The position numbers and the translations under genes were made by a program. The notes under the pieces were generated by a model that ran no database searches, was not told the origin of the DNA, and worked only from the letters and a program-made list of their open reading frames with translations. From an uncultured Bacteroidales bacterium (GTDB lineage: Bacteria > Bacteroidota > Bacteroidia > Bacteroidales > Paludibacteraceae), in NCBI GenBank assembly GCA_946617165.1, contig CAMOJP010000009.1, forward strand, positions 1 to 37,956: a stretch of 37,956 nt of DNA. Direction: 5' to 3'. This document shows, one piece after another, positions 18,405-27,501 of this stretch (its first letter is position 1; each line of letters starts with the position of its first letter).

Positions 18405-20752
18405 AATTCTACGCTTAATGTTGCCAAGATACCGGTTGGTACGTTCAATATAACTGAGGCCCTGTTTGCATAAGGTATATCCTGCGTAAAAGCCAATTCT
18501 GCTAAATCGTTGCTGAAATCCCAGACGTTATATCCTTCAATGCGCAGCCTCATATCCGTCTCTTTTACACTCCATCGTGCTTGCACGTGCAAGTCACACA
18601 TGAAAACCGCACCATGTCGCGATCCGAAATTACCATCGGTGGGATTGGTACCTCTTGAATCCAAAGGACGAATCTGTACGTCCTTGCCGTCGAGTCCGTA
18701 GGTATAGGCGGTGAATGGTTTTCCATCGGTCCACTTAAAGGTAAAGCCAGCTTGTACCCATTTGCATATATTATACGACAGATAGAAACGCGCCACAAAA
18801 CCTTTATCCAGATCCATGCGTCCGACGCCGGGATACTTGCCGTTAGGGTTATGCACCACCTTGGTTGTGTTGGGATTGGCGGTTGATTCTGATAGGATGC
18901 CGAGGGTGTTGCTGTTGGGACCGTTGCCCAAACCGGTATATCCTGCGGCCTGCATAGATTGCCAACTGAATGAGAGCATCACTTTCTTTCCTGTATAGGT
19001 GTAGCGGGAAAGCTGCGAGAAGAAATATGGAGAGTTCATCAGCGGATTATTGCCAAATGGTGGTGCAGTGCCGACTTCAAATCCGTCTTCTGCCGCATAG
19101 GTATGCCAAACATTGAAGAACTTCTTGTAGCTGTTTTGCAGAACTATTTCGTGGAGACCATCCTGCTTGTCGCGAAAAGCAAAACGGATAGGGATGTTAA
19201 CTTCGATGTAGGAAGTCTGAGGTAGGTTTTTCTTGTAAGAATGATATTTGCCTCCTGTAGTAAAAGCAAGGTTATTCGTGCCGGCATAATAGACATTGCT
19301 ATTAAGATAATCCGCCGAGAAATAACGGATATAGTCCATTGTGTATGGCAAGCGATTATAATCCGCCGTGATCCCAATCTCGAACCAGCGGCAAGGATGA
19401 AAATCGAAGTTAGCTCCTGCTTGCGCATAAGGGGATACTTTGCTTTTATTATGCCTCAAGAGCATAGCATCCAGTGTAAAGTCAATATGTCCGTTAACAT
19501 CCACCCATGGAGCAATGGTGTAATGGGCTTTGAGGCCGATAGTGTTCTCCAAGAGGCCGGCATTGAATGCGTTGGATGTCCACTCGTAACGATAGATATC
19601 GGTTGGTGTAGCATCCACCGGCGATTGCAGATAAAGTGTGTTGGAAAATGATGCTTGGCTGGGACGGAAAAGAATGAGTGAGTTATAAGCATCTACAAAA
19701 ACGGATAGCCAATGGAGCACGGGTTGTTCATAGTTAACTGCCCAACTGAGCAAATGTGTTTTGCCGTCAGGCACCCACGGTTCAAAACTCTCGCCATCCT
19801 GATCAATGATATTGCGTCGGAATGCGATGTTGTCGTGCTGTACCACATTACTCTCCCATGTGAAACCTGTTGTCAAGAAGTCTCGTTTGGCATAAATGGT
19901 TCCGCTGTAGTTTTTAAGGTCATACACTTCGTTATGATTAAATAGATGCTCACTTCCAGCATCGGTTCTGCCAGAGAAATTTAGGCGGTATCCTAGACGT
20001 TTGAAAGCCACGTTGGGTTTCATAGGCAGATAGCCGTCTGCTTGTGCTATATAGTACGGCGCTGTATAGAAAGGGTCGTCTAATAGCAAACCGCATTGAT
20101 CCTGTTTGGTAATGAGTCGTTGCCCATAAGCAGCGTAGAGATGCTGACGATATGCATTACCTTCCTTGTCATGAAATGTATATGCTGCGTCTATAGTACC
20201 TGCACCTTTTTGATGTCGACGGGCGGTGATGTGTTTGTAGGTATCGGCGCTTTGCACGGCAGAACGATGAAAGAGATTGATAATCTCGGTTGTGCCCGCT
20301 GCAGGTGCTCCGTTTCCGACTTGGCCAAAGTTATATGAAGCCTGCACGTAGTCGCGTGACATACTATCGTGCTCGAAAAAGATTTGTCCTGTATGGATAT
20401 TGATGTCCATTCCGTATTGCTCCATGTTTGGCACATAATGTGTATTTCCTGCCTGAAAGCGGTCATCCACCCGCATGCCGTCAATATAGTACCTATTATT
20501 GGTGCACGGTAATCCATCGACAGCAATGGATAGGCGGTCTGGTAGCCACCATTGTCCGGTTGTCAAGTTTTCTACAATAGTGTGATCATTGAGGGCTTCG
20601 AGGTAATAAATGAGGTCACTGCGATGATACCACTCACGAAAGAACTCCGCCGGAACGGAATCCATACCTACCATGGATGTGTGGGTTATTGTAGCGGCAT
20701 GAGATGACAAAGTCAAAGCCGCGAGCAGGACTATCAGAATCTTCTTAATCAT
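18401..20752 (-). CDS. TonB-dependent-receptor-like outer-membrane protein
   Basis: Signal peptide MIKKILIVLLAALTLSSHA; plug-like region; many beta strands; C-terminal ...VPTGILATLSVEL. Confidence 0.75.
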   Translation of the reverse strand: MIKKILIVLLAALTLSSHAATITHTSMVGMDSVPAEFFREWYHRSDLIYYLEALNDHTIVENLTTGQWWLPDRLSIAVDGLPCTNNRYYIDGMRVDDRFQAGNTHYVPNMEQYGMDINIHTGQIFFEHDSMSRDYVQASYNFGQVGNGAPAAGTTEIINLFHRSAVQSADTYKHITARRHQKGAGTIDAAYTFHDKEGNAYRQHLYAAYGQRLITKQDQCGLLLDDPFYTAPYYIAQADGYLPMKPNVAFKRLGYRLNFSGRTDAGSEHLFNHNEVYDLKNYSGTIYAKRDFLTTGFTWESNVVQHDNIAFRRNIIDQDGESFEPWVPDGKTHLLSWAVNYEQPVLHWLSVFVDAYNSLILFRPSQASFSNTLYLQSPVDATPTDIYRYEWTSNAFNAGLLENTIGLKAHYTIAPWVDVNGHIDFTLDAMLLRHNKSKVSPYAQAGANFDFHPCRWFEIGITADYNRLPYTMDYIRYFSADYLNSNVYYAGTNNLAFTTGGKYHSYKKNLPQTSYIEVNIPIRFAFRDKQDGLHEIVLQNSYKKFFNVWHTYAAEDGFEVGTAPPFGNNPLMNSPYFFSQLSRYTYTGKKVMLSFSWQSMQAAGYTGLGNGPNSNTLGILSESTANPNTTKVVHNPNGKYPGVGRMDLDKGFVARFYLSYNICKWVQAGFTFKWTDGKPFTAYTYGLDGKDVQIRPLDSRGTNPTDGNFGSRHGAVFMCDLHVQARWSVKETDMRLRIEGYNVWDFSNDLAELAFTQDIPYANRASVILNVPTGILATLSVEL

Positions 20753-21671
20753 GGGCTTTAGGCTTCTTGTATTGGAGGATATCAATGTAATAGGCCAGTC
20801 CTACGCGCAGTTGATGGAAGGGATAATCTTTGATGCCGTACTGATAAGTGACGAAAGGCTCAAAGCCTTTAGCATGACCGCTTACCTGAATTTTGATTGT
20901 CATGGGGCGGTCGCCATCTTTTTCCCAACCCATATAGCCACCCCATGTGGCACGTAGGGATATATATTGCGCTTTGGCAAAGAGTTGCACACCATATAAC
21001 AAGGCATCATTCTGACGGCTGTTGTCGGTCTGCCAGCATAGGAAGCCAAGACTTCCGGCGAGACGTAATTCGACGAGTGTGTTTTCGGACTTTTGACTTT
21101 CGACTTTAGCTTCCCGACTAATAAACACCGATTTGCCTACCGCTAAATCAAACCAATAGCCAGGATCATCAAAGTAGCGCGCTTTGTCGAAACTGCCGCC
21201 ACTGGCGGTTTTGAGTGCCGCACGCAAAGCAATATCCGGTGTATATTTGCGTGCTTTGAGCAGTTGGATATCAGTGGAGACATAGACATCGCCGGCTTCG
21301 TGCCCGCTAATAGGCTCGTTATCTTGGATACGGCATGTGTGTTGGCGCTCGGTTGTCATACGATACCACTCCATAATAGGCATCCATAGACTGAGGTTCA
21401 CTCGGTCAGTCCAAAGCGGGATATTGATTTTGGCAAAGATATCCGCCGTTTGATCTTTCTGAAACCCAAAGTAACCATCTGCTGCAAGTTCTACTCGCAA
21501 AGCCCCTTGTACACGTCCGTCTAACATATCGGGTACGGGTAAAGCGTTAGGGCCGAAATAGGCAGGTGCAATACCTGTACTTTCGCTTAACTTGGGCGCA
21601 ACAATAGGTACCTCGGCAGCCAAAGGCGTAAGGACTATCGTAAATAATATGAACAGCCAGATTTTTCTCAA
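20745..21671 (-). CDS. Outer-membrane/secreted hypothetical protein
   Basis: TTG start, signal peptide ([20 protein letters not shown]), beta-rich; 4-bp overlap with upstream gene. Confidence 0.7.
   Translation of the reverse strand: MRKIWLFILFTIVLTPLAAEVPIVAPKLSESTGIAPAYFGPNALPVPDMLDGRVQGALRVELAADGYFGFQKDQTADIFAKINIPLWTDRVNLSLWMPIMEWYRMTTERQHTCRIQDNEPISGHEAGDVYVSTDIQLLKARKYTPDIALRAALKTASGGSFDKARYFDDPGYWFDLAVGKSVFISREAKVESQKSENTLVELRLAGSLGFLCWQTDNSRQNDALLYGVQLFAKAQYISLRATWGGYMGWEKDGDRPMTIKIQVSGHAKGFEPFVTYQYGIKDYPFHQLRVGLAYYIDILQYKKPKAHD
21083..21110. repeat. Short heptanucleotide tandem repeat inside an OM-protein ORF
   Basis: TTTCGGA CTTTTGA CTTTCGA CTTTAGC. Confidence 0.6.
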
Positions 21672-22768
21672 CGGTAGGATAGTGTTCTCAGTTTAGCGCC
21701 TCGTCTGCGTTCCGAGAGCCGCTCGGACTTAGTGAGTTTGGTATATTGCAACAATGGCTCCAGACTAAAACGGCAAACCACTTGCTGTTGATGGCTTAAT
21801 CCGTAACCATCTAAATATAGCAAGTTCCATCCGGCGTATGCTGTGACAAACGAACGGCGGATGAGGTAGAAGAATATATCCGTGCGGTTATAAATACGTG
21901 ACTGGTAGCGTGGGTCACCTTGATTAAGCAGCGGTCCGTAACCGACATACAGTGGTAGTTGATTATCTCCAAAATAGAACTCATTGCGTACGCCGATAAA
22001 GCGCCAACCTAAATAAAAGTCCGCATGAAAACCATGGCAGAAATGTTGTTCTTCTCTTCTGCGGTCACGTTGGAAGGAACCGATATATCCTACCTGCAGG
22101 CTGAGGCTGTCCAGTGGTGTCAAATAACCCAAACTCACGCCCGCCAAGGGATTGATAACGATATCATCGCACACACCGGGTATCTGCGTTGAGTGACTGA
22201 GGTGATTGAGTTGGGCGGTACCGCCGGTGAAAAACCATTTATACTTGAACTTACCTGAACCGACAATGCGGAACGCCTCGCGTGTATCATTGCTCATCAT
22301 GCCCCGCCAGTCGCATAATAAATCCGCATAACCCCACTTGCTGCGGTATTGGAAGAGCACACCTTGTATGTTCGGATAAACGAAAGCAATCGAGTCGCTA
22401 CGCAGATAATCGGGTAAAGCCTCTGTCAAATAGTCGTACGGCACAAAACCAAAATTGAGTCGGAAGCCTTTGGCATCAAACTGATAATAAACAGTCGGAG
22501 TTACAAAGCAATCGCGCCACTTGGAGCCAAATGGTTGCACGTAACTTGCACCTGCTATTAGTTTGTGTGTACCACCGATAGAATCATTAAATCCGACACC
22601 AATAGTAGGGGTTAAACGCACTCCGAAAAGTGTCTGGGAGGGCTCATACGGATGGTGTATCTCGCGATTGTCAAAGTTCGTTATGAAATCTACGTCATAC
22701 AAAAACTTTTGGGCACTGGCTACACCGGCACCCAAAAGCAAAAGACATATTATGAGCGATTTTTTCAC
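21668..22768 (-). CDS. Outer-membrane beta-barrel hypothetical protein
   Basis: Signal peptide [20 protein letters not shown]; beta-rich; GTG start in a GTGA overlap with dnaJ. Confidence 0.7.
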   Translation of the reverse strand: MKKSLIICLLLLGAGVASAQKFLYDVDFITNFDNREIHHPYEPSQTLFGVRLTPTIGVGFNDSIGGTHKLIAGASYVQPFGSKWRDCFVTPTVYYQFDAKGFRLNFGFVPYDYLTEALPDYLRSDSIAFVYPNIQGVLFQYRSKWGYADLLCDWRGMMSNDTREAFRIVGSGKFKYKWFFTGGTAQLNHLSHSTQIPGVCDDIVINPLAGVSLGYLTPLDSLSLQVGYIGSFQRDRRREEQHFCHGFHADFYLGWRFIGVRNEFYFGDNQLPLYVGYGPLLNQGDPRYQSRIYNRTDIFFYLIRRSFVTAYAGWNLLYLDGYGLSHQQQVVCRFSLEPLLQYTKLTKSERLSERRRGAKLRTLSYR

Positions 22769-23931
22769 GAGAATAAGTTCTTAAAGAAATTCTTCTTGTC
22801 GGCACTTCCCGGCACAATATTCGGACTATTTTGTAGTTGTTCAATCAGTTTCTTCTCGTCCTTATTTAGTTTCTCGGGGATATACACGCCCACATTAATA
22901 AGCAGATCTCCTGTACCATATTGGCGTGCATATTGGTCAATGATTGGTAGTCCCTTGCCACGCATTCTGAGGACTTTGCCTGGTTGCGTACCCGGAGTAA
23001 TTGTTATTTTAACATCGCCCGTGAGAGTAGGTATCTGCACTTGTCCGCCTAAGACAGCGGTAGGCATGTCTAATAGCAGGTTATATATCAAATCGTTACC
23101 ATCACGAACGAGGTCTTTATGTTCTTCCTCCTCCACCAATACAAGTAAATCACCGGGAACTCCCCCGCGTGGAGCAGCGTTACCTTTGCCCTGTACAGGT
23201 ATCTGCATGCCTCCACTTACACCTGCTGGAATCTTTATCGTTATGATTTCTTCGTCGCGAACTACACCCTCTCCGCCGCAATGGGTACACTTGTTCTTGA
23301 TGATTTTACCTTCACCGTGGCAAGTCGGGCATGCCTCTTGCACTTGCATCATGCCGAAGATACCGCGTTGGGTGCGAACAACCCTACCAGTTCCTTTACA
23401 AGTTGGACAGGTCTCGCCGCTACTGCCATCAGCACTTCCTGTGCCGTGACAATGTTTACACTCCACGAGTTTCTTCACTTTAATCTTCTTCTCAACACCG
23501 GTGCTTATTTCTTCAAGGGACAGTTTGACTTTAACGCGTAGGTCTGTACCACGACGTACACGTTGACCGCTACGATTGCTGCTGCCTCCGAAGAAGGACG
23601 AGAAACCTCCTCCGCCACCCATTCCCCAACTCTCGAACAAATCCCCGAATTGAGAGAAGATGTCTTGCATAGAGAAATCTCCGCCACTGAAACCTCCGGC
23701 GCCGGACATGCCGGCAAAACCGAATTGATCATAGCGTTGGCGTTTTTGCGGGTCACTGAGTACTTCATAGGCTTCAGCAGCCTCCTTAAATTTCTCTTCT
23801 GCTTCTTTATCGCCCGGGTTCTTGTCAGGGTGATATTGTATCGCTTTCTTGCGGTACGCCTTCTTGATTTCTTCGGCTGTGGCTGTCTTGGCCACACCTA
23901 ATACTTCATAATAATCTCTTTTTTCTGCCAT
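22765..23931 (-). CDS. dnaJ: Molecular chaperone DnaJ
   Basis: J-domain HPD (YHPDKNPGD); four CXXCXGXG-type zinc motifs. Confidence 0.97.
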   Translation of the reverse strand: MAEKRDYYEVLGVAKTATAEEIKKAYRKKAIQYHPDKNPGDKEAEEKFKEAAEAYEVLSDPQKRQRYDQFGFAGMSGAGGFSGGDFSMQDIFSQFGDLFESWGMGGGGGFSSFFGGSSNRSGQRVRRGTDLRVKVKLSLEEISTGVEKKIKVKKLVECKHCHGTGSADGSSGETCPTCKGTGRVVRTQRGIFGMMQVQEACPTCHGEGKIIKNKCTHCGGEGVVRDEEIITIKIPAGVSGGMQIPVQGKGNAAPRGGVPGDLLVLVEEEEHKDLVRDGNDLIYNLLLDMPTAVLGGQVQIPTLTGDVKITITPGTQPGKVLRMRGKGLPIIDQYARQYGTGDLLINVGVYIPEKLNKDEKKLIEQLQNSPNIVPGSADKKNFFKNLFS

Positions 23932-23955
23932 AATGACTTACCTTTCCTCTTTCTG

Positions 23956-24513
23956 CTATTCCCCAACAACTACTTTGGCAAAACGAATAACCTTGTCGCC
24001 AAGCTTATAGCCCTTCTGCGTACAGTCTATAATCTTACCTTTTTTATCTTCACCTGCTGCGAAAGTCGTAATAGCTTCATGCTCGTCTGTTGAGAATTCG
24101 GCATTCTCAGTATTAATTGCCTTAACGTTGTGTTTCTCAAGGAAAGTTAGAAACTTCTGATAAATCAATTGTAATCCTGCACGTAAGGATTCAACATCCT
24201 CATACTTGTCAGCCGCTTCTATGGAACGCTCAAAATCATCAACAAGGGGAAGCATATCTTTGAATATCTTCTCTCCCGCTGTCTCAATGAGTTCTAATTT
24301 TTCCTTGTTGGTGCGACGGCGATAGTTGTCAAATTCTGCTATCTGACGCAATTTAGAATCCTCTAATTCGGCAATCTTTGCCTCCAATTCTTCTATTGTC
24401 GGCTTCTGTTCTTCAACTGCTTGCTTGTTGTCTTGCACTTGCTCCTGCTCCAAAAGTTGTTCTTGTTCTTGCTCTTGTGCAGTCTGTTCTTCTATTTGTT
24501 CTTTTTTACTCAT
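23956..24513 (-). CDS. grpE: Nucleotide exchange factor GrpE
   Basis: LRQIAEFDNYRRRTNKEK...LLPLVDDFERSIEA...GYKLGDKVIRFAKVVVGE; start at internal MSKKEQ. Confidence 0.95.
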   Translation of the reverse strand: MSKKEQIEEQTAQEQEQEQLLEQEQVQDNKQAVEEQKPTIEELEAKIAELEDSKLRQIAEFDNYRRRTNKEKLELIETAGEKIFKDMLPLVDDFERSIEAADKYEDVESLRAGLQLIYQKFLTFLEKHNVKAINTENAEFSTDEHEAITTFAAGEDKKGKIIDCTQKGYKLGDKVIRFAKVVVGE

Positions 24514-24570
24514 AATCACTTGTGATTTTCTTCTATAGCGGTAATACCGCACTCTTTCTACTCGCTTTGT

Positions 24571-24614
24571 CTCAAATTCCGTGCCATAGTATATCGGACT
24601 GACAATTTGTCAGT
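24571..24614 (-). promoter_or_regulatory. Candidate sigma54-like promoter plus adjacent 17-bp palindrome upstream of grpE
   Basis: Minus strand: ACTGACAAATTGTCAGT (perfect palindrome around one base), 11 bp, then TGGCACGGAATTTGAG (TGGCACG-N4-TTGxx). Confidence 0.4.
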
Positions 24615-25627
24615 TAGAAGAGAGAACCCTGTTGTTGAACGGGTGATTTACCAAGGTGTCTATAGGCCAATTCTGTCGCCTCACGACCACGGGGCGTTCG
24701 CTTGATAAAGCCTTCTTTGATAAGATAAGGTTCATACACGTCCTCAATCGTTCCTGCATCTTCTGACATGGCAGTGGCAATAGTGTTCAAACCTACCGGA
24801 CCACCCTTGAATTTGTCAATAATTGTACATAGCAATTTGTTATCCACTTCATCCAAACCGAAAGTATCTATATTCAGTGCCTCAAGTGCGTAACGGGCGA
24901 TGTCTAAATCAATACGTCCGTCGCCTTTGACTTGTGCAAAATCGCGAACACGGCGCAATAGCGCATTGGCAATACGAGGTGTTCCGCGACTTCGACGGGC
25001 AATCTCACCGGCCGCTTTGAAGTCTATATCTATACCTAATAATCCTGCGGAACGGATAACAATGCCGGCTAAGATATCGGCATCGTAGTACTCAAGGTGG
25101 CAGTTGATACCAAAACGGGCACGCAGTGGCGATGTAAGCAAACCAGAGCGGGTTGTCGCACCAATCAAGGTGAATTTGTTGAGGTCTATCTGGATCGTAC
25201 GGGCGGAGGGACCTTTGTCTATCATGATATCTATCCGGTAGTCCTCCATCGCTGAATAAAGATACTCCTCTACTATAGGACTTAAACGGTGAATTTCATC
25301 TATAAAAAGGACGTCGTTCTCCTCGAGCGAAGTAAGCAGACCGGCCAAGTCACCCGGCTTGTCAAGCACTGGACCTGAAGTGACCTTAAAGCCTACTCCT
25401 AATTCGTTGGCAATGATATTACTCAGCGTAGTCTTTCCTAAACCCGGAGGACCAAAAAGCAGTACGTGGTCCAACGCTTCACGGCGCATCTTGGCGGCCT
25501 CCACAAAAATACGCAGATTACTTACAATCTTGGCTTGTCCGGCAAAGTCGGCAAAACGTAGCGGACGTAATGCGTTATCTTGCTCTTTTTCGGACATCTG
25601 TTGTCTTATGTCAAAATCATTTTCCAT
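24614..25627 (-). CDS. ruvB: Holliday junction branch migration helicase RuvB
   Basis: [19 protein letters not shown]...[20 protein letters not shown]...FIDEIHRL...[20 protein letters not shown]. Confidence 0.97.
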   Translation of the reverse strand: MENDFDIRQQMSEKEQDNALRPLRFADFAGQAKIVSNLRIFVEAAKMRREALDHVLLFGPPGLGKTTLSNIIANELGVGFKVTSGPVLDKPGDLAGLLTSLEENDVLFIDEIHRLSPIVEEYLYSAMEDYRIDIMIDKGPSARTIQIDLNKFTLIGATTRSGLLTSPLRARFGINCHLEYYDADILAGIVIRSAGLLGIDIDFKAAGEIARRSRGTPRIANALLRRVRDFAQVKGDGRIDLDIARYALEALNIDTFGLDEVDNKLLCTIIDKFKGGPVGLNTIATAMSEDAGTIEDVYEPYLIKEGFIKRTPRGREATELAYRHLGKSPVQQQGSLF

Positions 25628-26279
25628 CAGTCTTACTACGGAATAAGGTCTCTAAATCGTTTATTTCACTAATTGGACTGTCTGCTTTTATCTCGCCGTG
25701 GTCAAGAATCAAAACGCGGTCACACATCTCGCGTACTTCTTGGAGTACGTGGGTCGATAGAATCACCATCCTGTCGCGGCCTAATTGACGAATTAGGGTA
25801 CGGATCTCAACCAGTTGATTAGGGTCTAAACCTGTTGTCGGTTCGTCTAACACAAGTAAATCCGGGTCATCCAATAAAGCTTGAGCCAATCCGACACGCT
25901 GACGGTATCCTTTACTTAACTGCCCGATTCGTTTATGAGATTCTGGCGTCAAACCAACACGCTGAATTAGTATCTCTACTCGCTCTTCCGAATGAGCAAC
26001 TTTGCCTAAACGGGCCATAAACAGCAGATATTCTCTGATATACATCTCGTCGTACAACGGATTGCGCTCCGGCAGATAGCCGATGCGGTCGGGCACTTCT
26101 ACAAGCCCCTCTGCACGGGTTAGGCCTACAATAACTTTCATCAGCGTGGATTTACCGGCACCGTTGGGACCCAATAAACCGAGAACTTCCCCGTCTTGCA
26201 TAGTAAACGACACGTCGCTTAGAACGTGTTGCTTGCCATAATATTTGTTGATATGTTCTAAACGCAACGCCGTACTCAA
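25617..26279 (-). CDS. ABC transporter ATP-binding protein (GldA-like)
   Basis: [56 protein letters not shown]. Confidence 0.85.
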   Translation of the reverse strand: MSTALRLEHINKYYGKQHVLSDVSFTMQDGEVLGLLGPNGAGKSTLMKVIVGLTRAEGLVEVPDRIGYLPERNPLYDEMYIREYLLFMARLGKVAHSEERVEILIQRVGLTPESHKRIGQLSKGYRQRVGLAQALLDDPDLLVLDEPTTGLDPNQLVEIRTLIRQLGRDRMVILSTHVLQEVREMCDRVLILDHGEIKADSPISEINDLETLFRSKTDGK

Positions 26280-26491
26280 TTCTTTATCTTGCCTACGATG
26301 GCACTCACAATCTTGCCGCCTATAGACATCAGTACGCCAAGTCCTGCTGCCTTAAGGACATTCTTCTTCAACTCTTTCGTCTGTTGCTCAACCATCTTCT
26401 GTGCTGCAGCTTGTTGGTCTGCTGCTTGCTGATGGGCTTTCTTCAATTGTTCCTCAGCCTCTTGCTCAATTGTGTTCTTTAATTCTGCCAT
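26276..26491 (-). CDS. Small coiled-coil hypothetical protein with C-terminal hydrophobic segment
   Basis: [71 protein letters not shown]; own promoter upstream. Confidence 0.65.
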   Translation of the reverse strand: MAELKNTIEQEAEEQLKKAHQQAADQQAAAQKMVEQQTKELKKNVLKAAGLGVLMSIGGKIVSAIVGKIKN

Positions 26492-26521
26492 ATTGTATTG
26501 TTTTAAATGAATAAAAGTGCG

Positions 26522-26553
26522 CAAAAGTAGTGTTTTTTTTGCATATATGCAAA
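26522..26553 (-). promoter_or_regulatory. Promoter (TTTG-N20-TACTTTTG) with 16-bp palindrome TTTGCATATATGCAAA
   Basis: Minus strand TTTG CATATATGCAAAAAAAACAC TACTTTTG. Confidence 0.75.
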
Positions 26554-26554
26554 C

Positions 26555-26590
26555 AAAAAGTGCAGAAACGAAGATTTTTCTGCACTTTTT
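26555..26590 (-). terminator. Intrinsic terminator downstream of ddh
   Basis: AAAAAGTGCAGAAA-CGAAGATT-TTTCTGCACTTTTT: perfect 14-bp stem, 8-nt loop, A/T tails. Confidence 0.85.
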
Positions 26591-26610
26591 TGTTATTTAT
26601 CAATGAGCAC

Positions 26611-27468
26611 TTACACTAATGCCTTGATGAGTTCGGCTTTTTCGCCGCACAATAAATCAATAGGAGCAATCTCTATCATAGTGAATACACCATATTGTTC
26701 GCGGGCTTTCATCTTGTAGGCTGCACGGGCTGATGCTACTAACACTTGTCCTGTCAAAGCCGGATTATTGATGCTCATGTTGAACTCAAAACGTTGATTG
26801 TGAGTGGTGCCGCTTACACCGCTGCGCACCAGATTAACGCCATGCGCTACGTTATTCAGTTCAGCTACGCTTGGAACGGATATTACATGAGTCTCGTCGT
26901 GAGCAAAATAATCATCTGCAAGAATAGCTTCTTCTACGCTCTTGAAGTCCGCTTCCGGCTCCAACTCAATATATACCATGCGACGGTGAATACCCGTACC
27001 GAGGGGAATGGTCATTGACAACGCATCCTTTACTCCTTTAATCGCTTTGGCGGCAACGGTATGCCCCATGGAACGACCCGGACCGAAATTGGTGTATGTG
27101 ATACCTTCCGGCGCAATAGCGGAGAGAAGTGCGCGAACCATTGAGTCTGAACCCGGATCCCAACCAGCGGCGATGATGCTGACAGTCTTATTGGCTTTGT
27201 CCTGCGGATCCAGGAGATGGCGTACTTCGTTTATGCGCGTGTGGATATCAAAGGAGTCCACAGTGGCTATACCTTGTTTGATGACGCGTTCTGCATAAGC
27301 CGGTGTCTCGCGAGTCGGCGTGCAGAGCACAGCTACGTCTGCGTTGATAGTATCTATGTTGTCATTGTGGTGATAGATACCTGCTAACTCCATGTCCGGT
27401 GCCGTTTTAACGGCTTCTTCTACGGCTCGTCCAATATTGCCGTAACCGATAATAGCGATTTTAATCAT
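26611..27468 (-). CDS. ddh: meso-Diaminopimelate dehydrogenase
   Basis: MIKIAIIGYGNIGRAVEEAVKTAPDMELAGIYHH...AAGWDPGSDSMVRALLSAIAPEGITYTNFGPGRSMGHTVAAKAIKGVKDALSMTIPLG. Confidence 0.92.
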   Translation of the reverse strand: MIKIAIIGYGNIGRAVEEAVKTAPDMELAGIYHHNDNIDTINADVAVLCTPTRETPAYAERVIKQGIATVDSFDIHTRINEVRHLLDPQDKANKTVSIIAAGWDPGSDSMVRALLSAIAPEGITYTNFGPGRSMGHTVAAKAIKGVKDALSMTIPLGTGIHRRMVYIELEPEADFKSVEEAILADDYFAHDETHVISVPSVAELNNVAHGVNLVRSGVSGTTHNQRFEFNMSINNPALTGQVLVASARAAYKMKAREQYGVFTMIEIAPIDLLCGEKAELIKALV

Positions 27469-27501
27469 AATTGACAATGATTAATGATTAATGAATATTT
27501 T

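Noticed and set aside
22652-23449. 265-aa plus-strand ORF antisense to dnaJ
   Set aside because: Low-complexity P/S/T-rich translation opposite the conserved DnaJ zinc and C-terminal domains; no independent promoter seen.
24400-24500. Q/E-rich low-complexity N-terminus of GrpE (QEQEQEQLLEQEQVQ)
   Set aside because: Acidic/glutamine-rich GrpE N-termini are common; not considered a distinct element.
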